Source: Candidatus Altarchaeota archaeon
GTDB lineage: Archaea > Altiarchaeota > Altiarchaeia > IMC4 > QMZM01
DNA: 35,424 nt
Assembly: GCA_016931955.1 (NCBI GenBank)
Contig: JAFGDV010000041.1
Span: 1 to 35,424 of the forward strand
Reading direction: 5' to 3'
This document shows, piece by piece, positions 33,873 to 35,424 of the stretch (position 1 is its first letter; the number at the start of each line of letters is the position of its first letter). The notes below the pieces were generated by a model that worked only from the letters and a program-made list of their open reading frames with translations, was not told the DNA's origin and searched no databases. The position numbers and the translations under genes are program-made.

Positions 33873-35343
33873 ACTGAGAGTTCTGGCTGATATTGCTGTA
33901 GTCTAAGTATATGGTCTTCCATTCGCTGAAGACATCCATTGCCTGTGTTCCAGGTTCCCTCATTCCGTTGCCAGAATCCTTCAAGCCGCCGAAGGGCATA
34001 TGCACTTCAGAGCCGAAAGTGGGGGCGTTGATGTAGCAAACGCCAGCCTGTATAACATCCAAAGCATTCAATGCGTCATCTATCCTGTTAGTGAAGACGG
34101 AGGCAGTCAAGCCATATGGTGAGTCATTGAGCAGTTTCACTGCTTCAGTCAATGACCTGACTTTGAAGACCGCAAGCACGGGCCCGAAGATCTCCTCCTG
34201 CGCAAGCCTGGACTTTACATCGACTTCTGTGAAGATGGTGGGCTCGAGGAAGTTACCTTTTGTGTATAAGCCGTCAGCTAGGATTTTTCCGCCGTAGACT
34301 AGCTTAGAGCCTTCAGCTACTGCTTCGTCGATATACTTTTTTATGTTTTTCAGCTGTCTTTCGTTGATTATCGGGCAAATCTTTGTTTCCGGATCAGTTC
34401 CCGGGCCGATCTTCATCTTTTTTGTCTTCTCGATCAGTTTATCCATGAACTGAAAATAGACTTTTTCATGAGCAAAGACTCTGCTGGTTGAAGCGCATCT
34501 CTGGCCTGCGGTGGAGAAGGCGCCGGAAGCCACAGCTTGGGCTGCGACTTCAAGGTCTGCGTCGTCCATTACTATGAGGCCGTTTTTGCCTCCAAGCTCG
34601 AGGGAGCACTTTTTAAGCCTTCTACCGCATTCCTCTGAGATGGCTTTACCCACTTTGCTCGAGCCGGTGAACGAGATGAGGTCTACGTCGTCGTTTACCA
34701 CAAGCGCTTCGCCGGTCTCCGGGCCTAGTCCGTAGACTATGTTCACAACGCCGTCTGGGAAACCAGCCTCCTTTATGATCTCGCCGAGCAGGTGCGCTGT
34801 AAGCGGTGTATCCTCTGAGGGCTTCACTATCGTTGTATTACCACAGATCAGTGCGGGGAAAAGCTTCCAGGTTACTATGGCCATGGGAGCGTTCCATGCA
34901 GTTATTAAGCCGCATACTCCAACAGGCGTTCTCTTTGTTAAAGCCCACCTCTTATCCAGTTCCGAGAAAGTGGTTTGACCGTAAAGCCTTCTGCCTTCCC
35001 CGGCCATGAAGTAGGCAACGTCGGCGCTCGACTGGATGTCTCCAACCGCTTCTGGCATGGTCTTCCCCATCTCCCTTACGATCACCTTAGCCAGCTCTTC
35101 TTTCCGCTCGATGAGTAATCTTCCGGCTTCAAAGATCAGGCGGCCTCTTTTCGGTGGAGTCGTCTTCGACCACCCGGGAAAAGCCTTCTTAGCAGCTTTC
35201 ACTGCAAGGTCGATGTCTTTTTTTCCCGACTTAGGGAACAACCCAATGATGTCTGTTCTATCGGCCGGATTTATGTTCTCGAAGTATTCATCTGTTGAGG
35301 GTTTTATCAGTTTTCCGCCTATGAGATTGCAGTATTTTTCCAT
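33859..35343 (-). CDS. NAD(P)-dependent aldehyde dehydrogenase
   Basis: The 494-residue enzyme oxidises an aldehyde to a carboxylate. It has all superfamily marks: TAWNAPMAIVTWKLFPALICGN and KPSEDTPL for cofactor binding, FTGSSKVGKAISEECGRR, catalytic Glu in LELGGKNGLIV, catalytic Cys in AGQRCASTSR, and EEIFGPVLAVFK with PFGGLKDSGNGMREPG near the end. The C-terminal pattern is most like alpha-ketoglutarate semialdehyde or succinate semialdehyde dehydrogenases, but substrate is not decided by what I can see. It is on the opposite strand from the glycan cluster and overlaps its last gene by 14 nt. Only 81 nt remain upstream, where the palindrome at 35351 lies very near the start codon. Confidence 0.93.
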   Translation of the reverse strand: MEKYCNLIGGKLIKPSTDEYFENINPADRTDIIGLFPKSGKKDIDLAVKAAKKAFPGWSKTTPPKRGRLIFEAGRLLIERKEELAKVIVREMGKTMPEAVGDIQSSADVAYFMAGEGRRLYGQTTFSELDKRWALTKRTPVGVCGLITAWNAPMAIVTWKLFPALICGNTTIVKPSEDTPLTAHLLGEIIKEAGFPDGVVNIVYGLGPETGEALVVNDDVDLISFTGSSKVGKAISEECGRRLKKCSLELGGKNGLIVMDDADLEVAAQAVASGAFSTAGQRCASTSRVFAHEKVYFQFMDKLIEKTKKMKIGPGTDPETKICPIINERQLKNIKKYIDEAVAEGSKLVYGGKILADGLYTKGNFLEPTIFTEVDVKSRLAQEEIFGPVLAVFKVRSLTEAVKLLNDSPYGLTASVFTNRIDDALNALDVIQAGVCYINAPTFGSEVHMPFGGLKDSGNGMREPGTQAMDVFSEWKTIYLDYSNISQNSQFKDD

Positions 35344-35350
35344 TACAATT

Positions 35351-35394
35351 TTCGCAAGGGTACCGTGGACTTTAGTCCACGGAGGAATTGCGAA
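35351..35394. repeat. Compound palindrome (REP-like), upstream of aldehyde dehydrogenase
   Basis: An outer stem TTCGCAA (35351-35357) / TTGCGAA (35388-35394) and an inner stem CCGTGGAC (35363-35370) / GTCCACGG (35375-35382) are separated by symmetric 5-nt internal loops, with TTTA at the tip. The inner core GACTTTAGTC matches the palindrome at 58-77 except for one loop base. A further GCGAAC/GTTCGC pair (35390-35395 and 35405-35410) overlaps the outer stem and gives an alternative fold. The window ends 30 nt later. Confidence 0.72.
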
Positions 35395-35424
35395 CTATGT
35401 TAGTGTTCGCTTGTCTTGCGTGTA

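Overview
The window looks like 35.4 kb of a compact archaeal chromosome. The archaeal markers are an aIF5A gene, two class III (KGQGAMEYL-type) prepilins with a Tad-like pilus ATPase and membrane pair, an archaeal-style bifunctional GlcNAc-1-P uridyltransferase/acetyltransferase, a GatC, AT-rich TATA-like promoters, and GGTG Shine-Dalgarno motifs 4-8 nt before starts. The lineage cannot be fixed from sequence alone. The mix (class III pilins, BofA-like protein, PTPS-related GT-C protein, amino-acid biosynthesis genes) recalls Altiarchaeota or other uncultivated, DPANN-like archaea.

Layout. 1-340: an intergenic tract packed with perfect short hairpins, ending at tRNA-Gly(GCC) on the minus strand. 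467-2753: a membrane GlcNAc-1-P/sugar-1-P transferase and a CrtI-like FAD oxidoreductase. 2754-4764 (minus): homoserine dehydrogenase, a two-ACT-domain partner and dCMP deaminase. 4828-7266: aIF5A followed 3 nt later by a membrane-anchored beta-propeller/helical-repeat protein. 7263-9216 (minus): a BofA-like membrane protein, GlmU-type enzyme and GatC. 9252-14982: two class III pilins, a NERD protein on the opposite strand, and a tadA-tadB-tadC type operon. 15063-19477: a divergent operon of an exported beta-sandwich protein, a 970-residue GT-C-like membrane protein and a GT2 glycosyltransferase. 19610-24668: valyl-tRNA synthetase (apparently with an ATC start), a small basic protein, HisG, a bacterial-type GAPDH and a Nudix hydrolase. 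24710-25150: tRNA-Val(TAC), a copy of its 3' end, and a second hairpin tract. 25200-26426: a membrane-anchored double thioredoxin-fold protein. 26456-33872: a surface-glycan cluster (flippase, transketolase, TylF-like methyltransferase, CMP-sugar synthetase/methyltransferase fusion, GT-B-like transferase). 33859-35343: an aldehyde dehydrogenase, then a compound palindrome at the window end.

Themes. Much of the window serves the cell surface: activated sugar production (GlmU type, CMP-sugar synthetase), lipid-linked sugar transfer (MraY/WecA-like enzyme, GT2, GT-C), export (flippase) and pili. Gene packing is very tight: six of seven convergent gene pairs overlap or are at most 3 nt apart. The least explained parts are the two tRNA-adjacent tracts of triloop hairpins, the related palindromes at both window ends, the valS start codon, and several unusual domain combinations.
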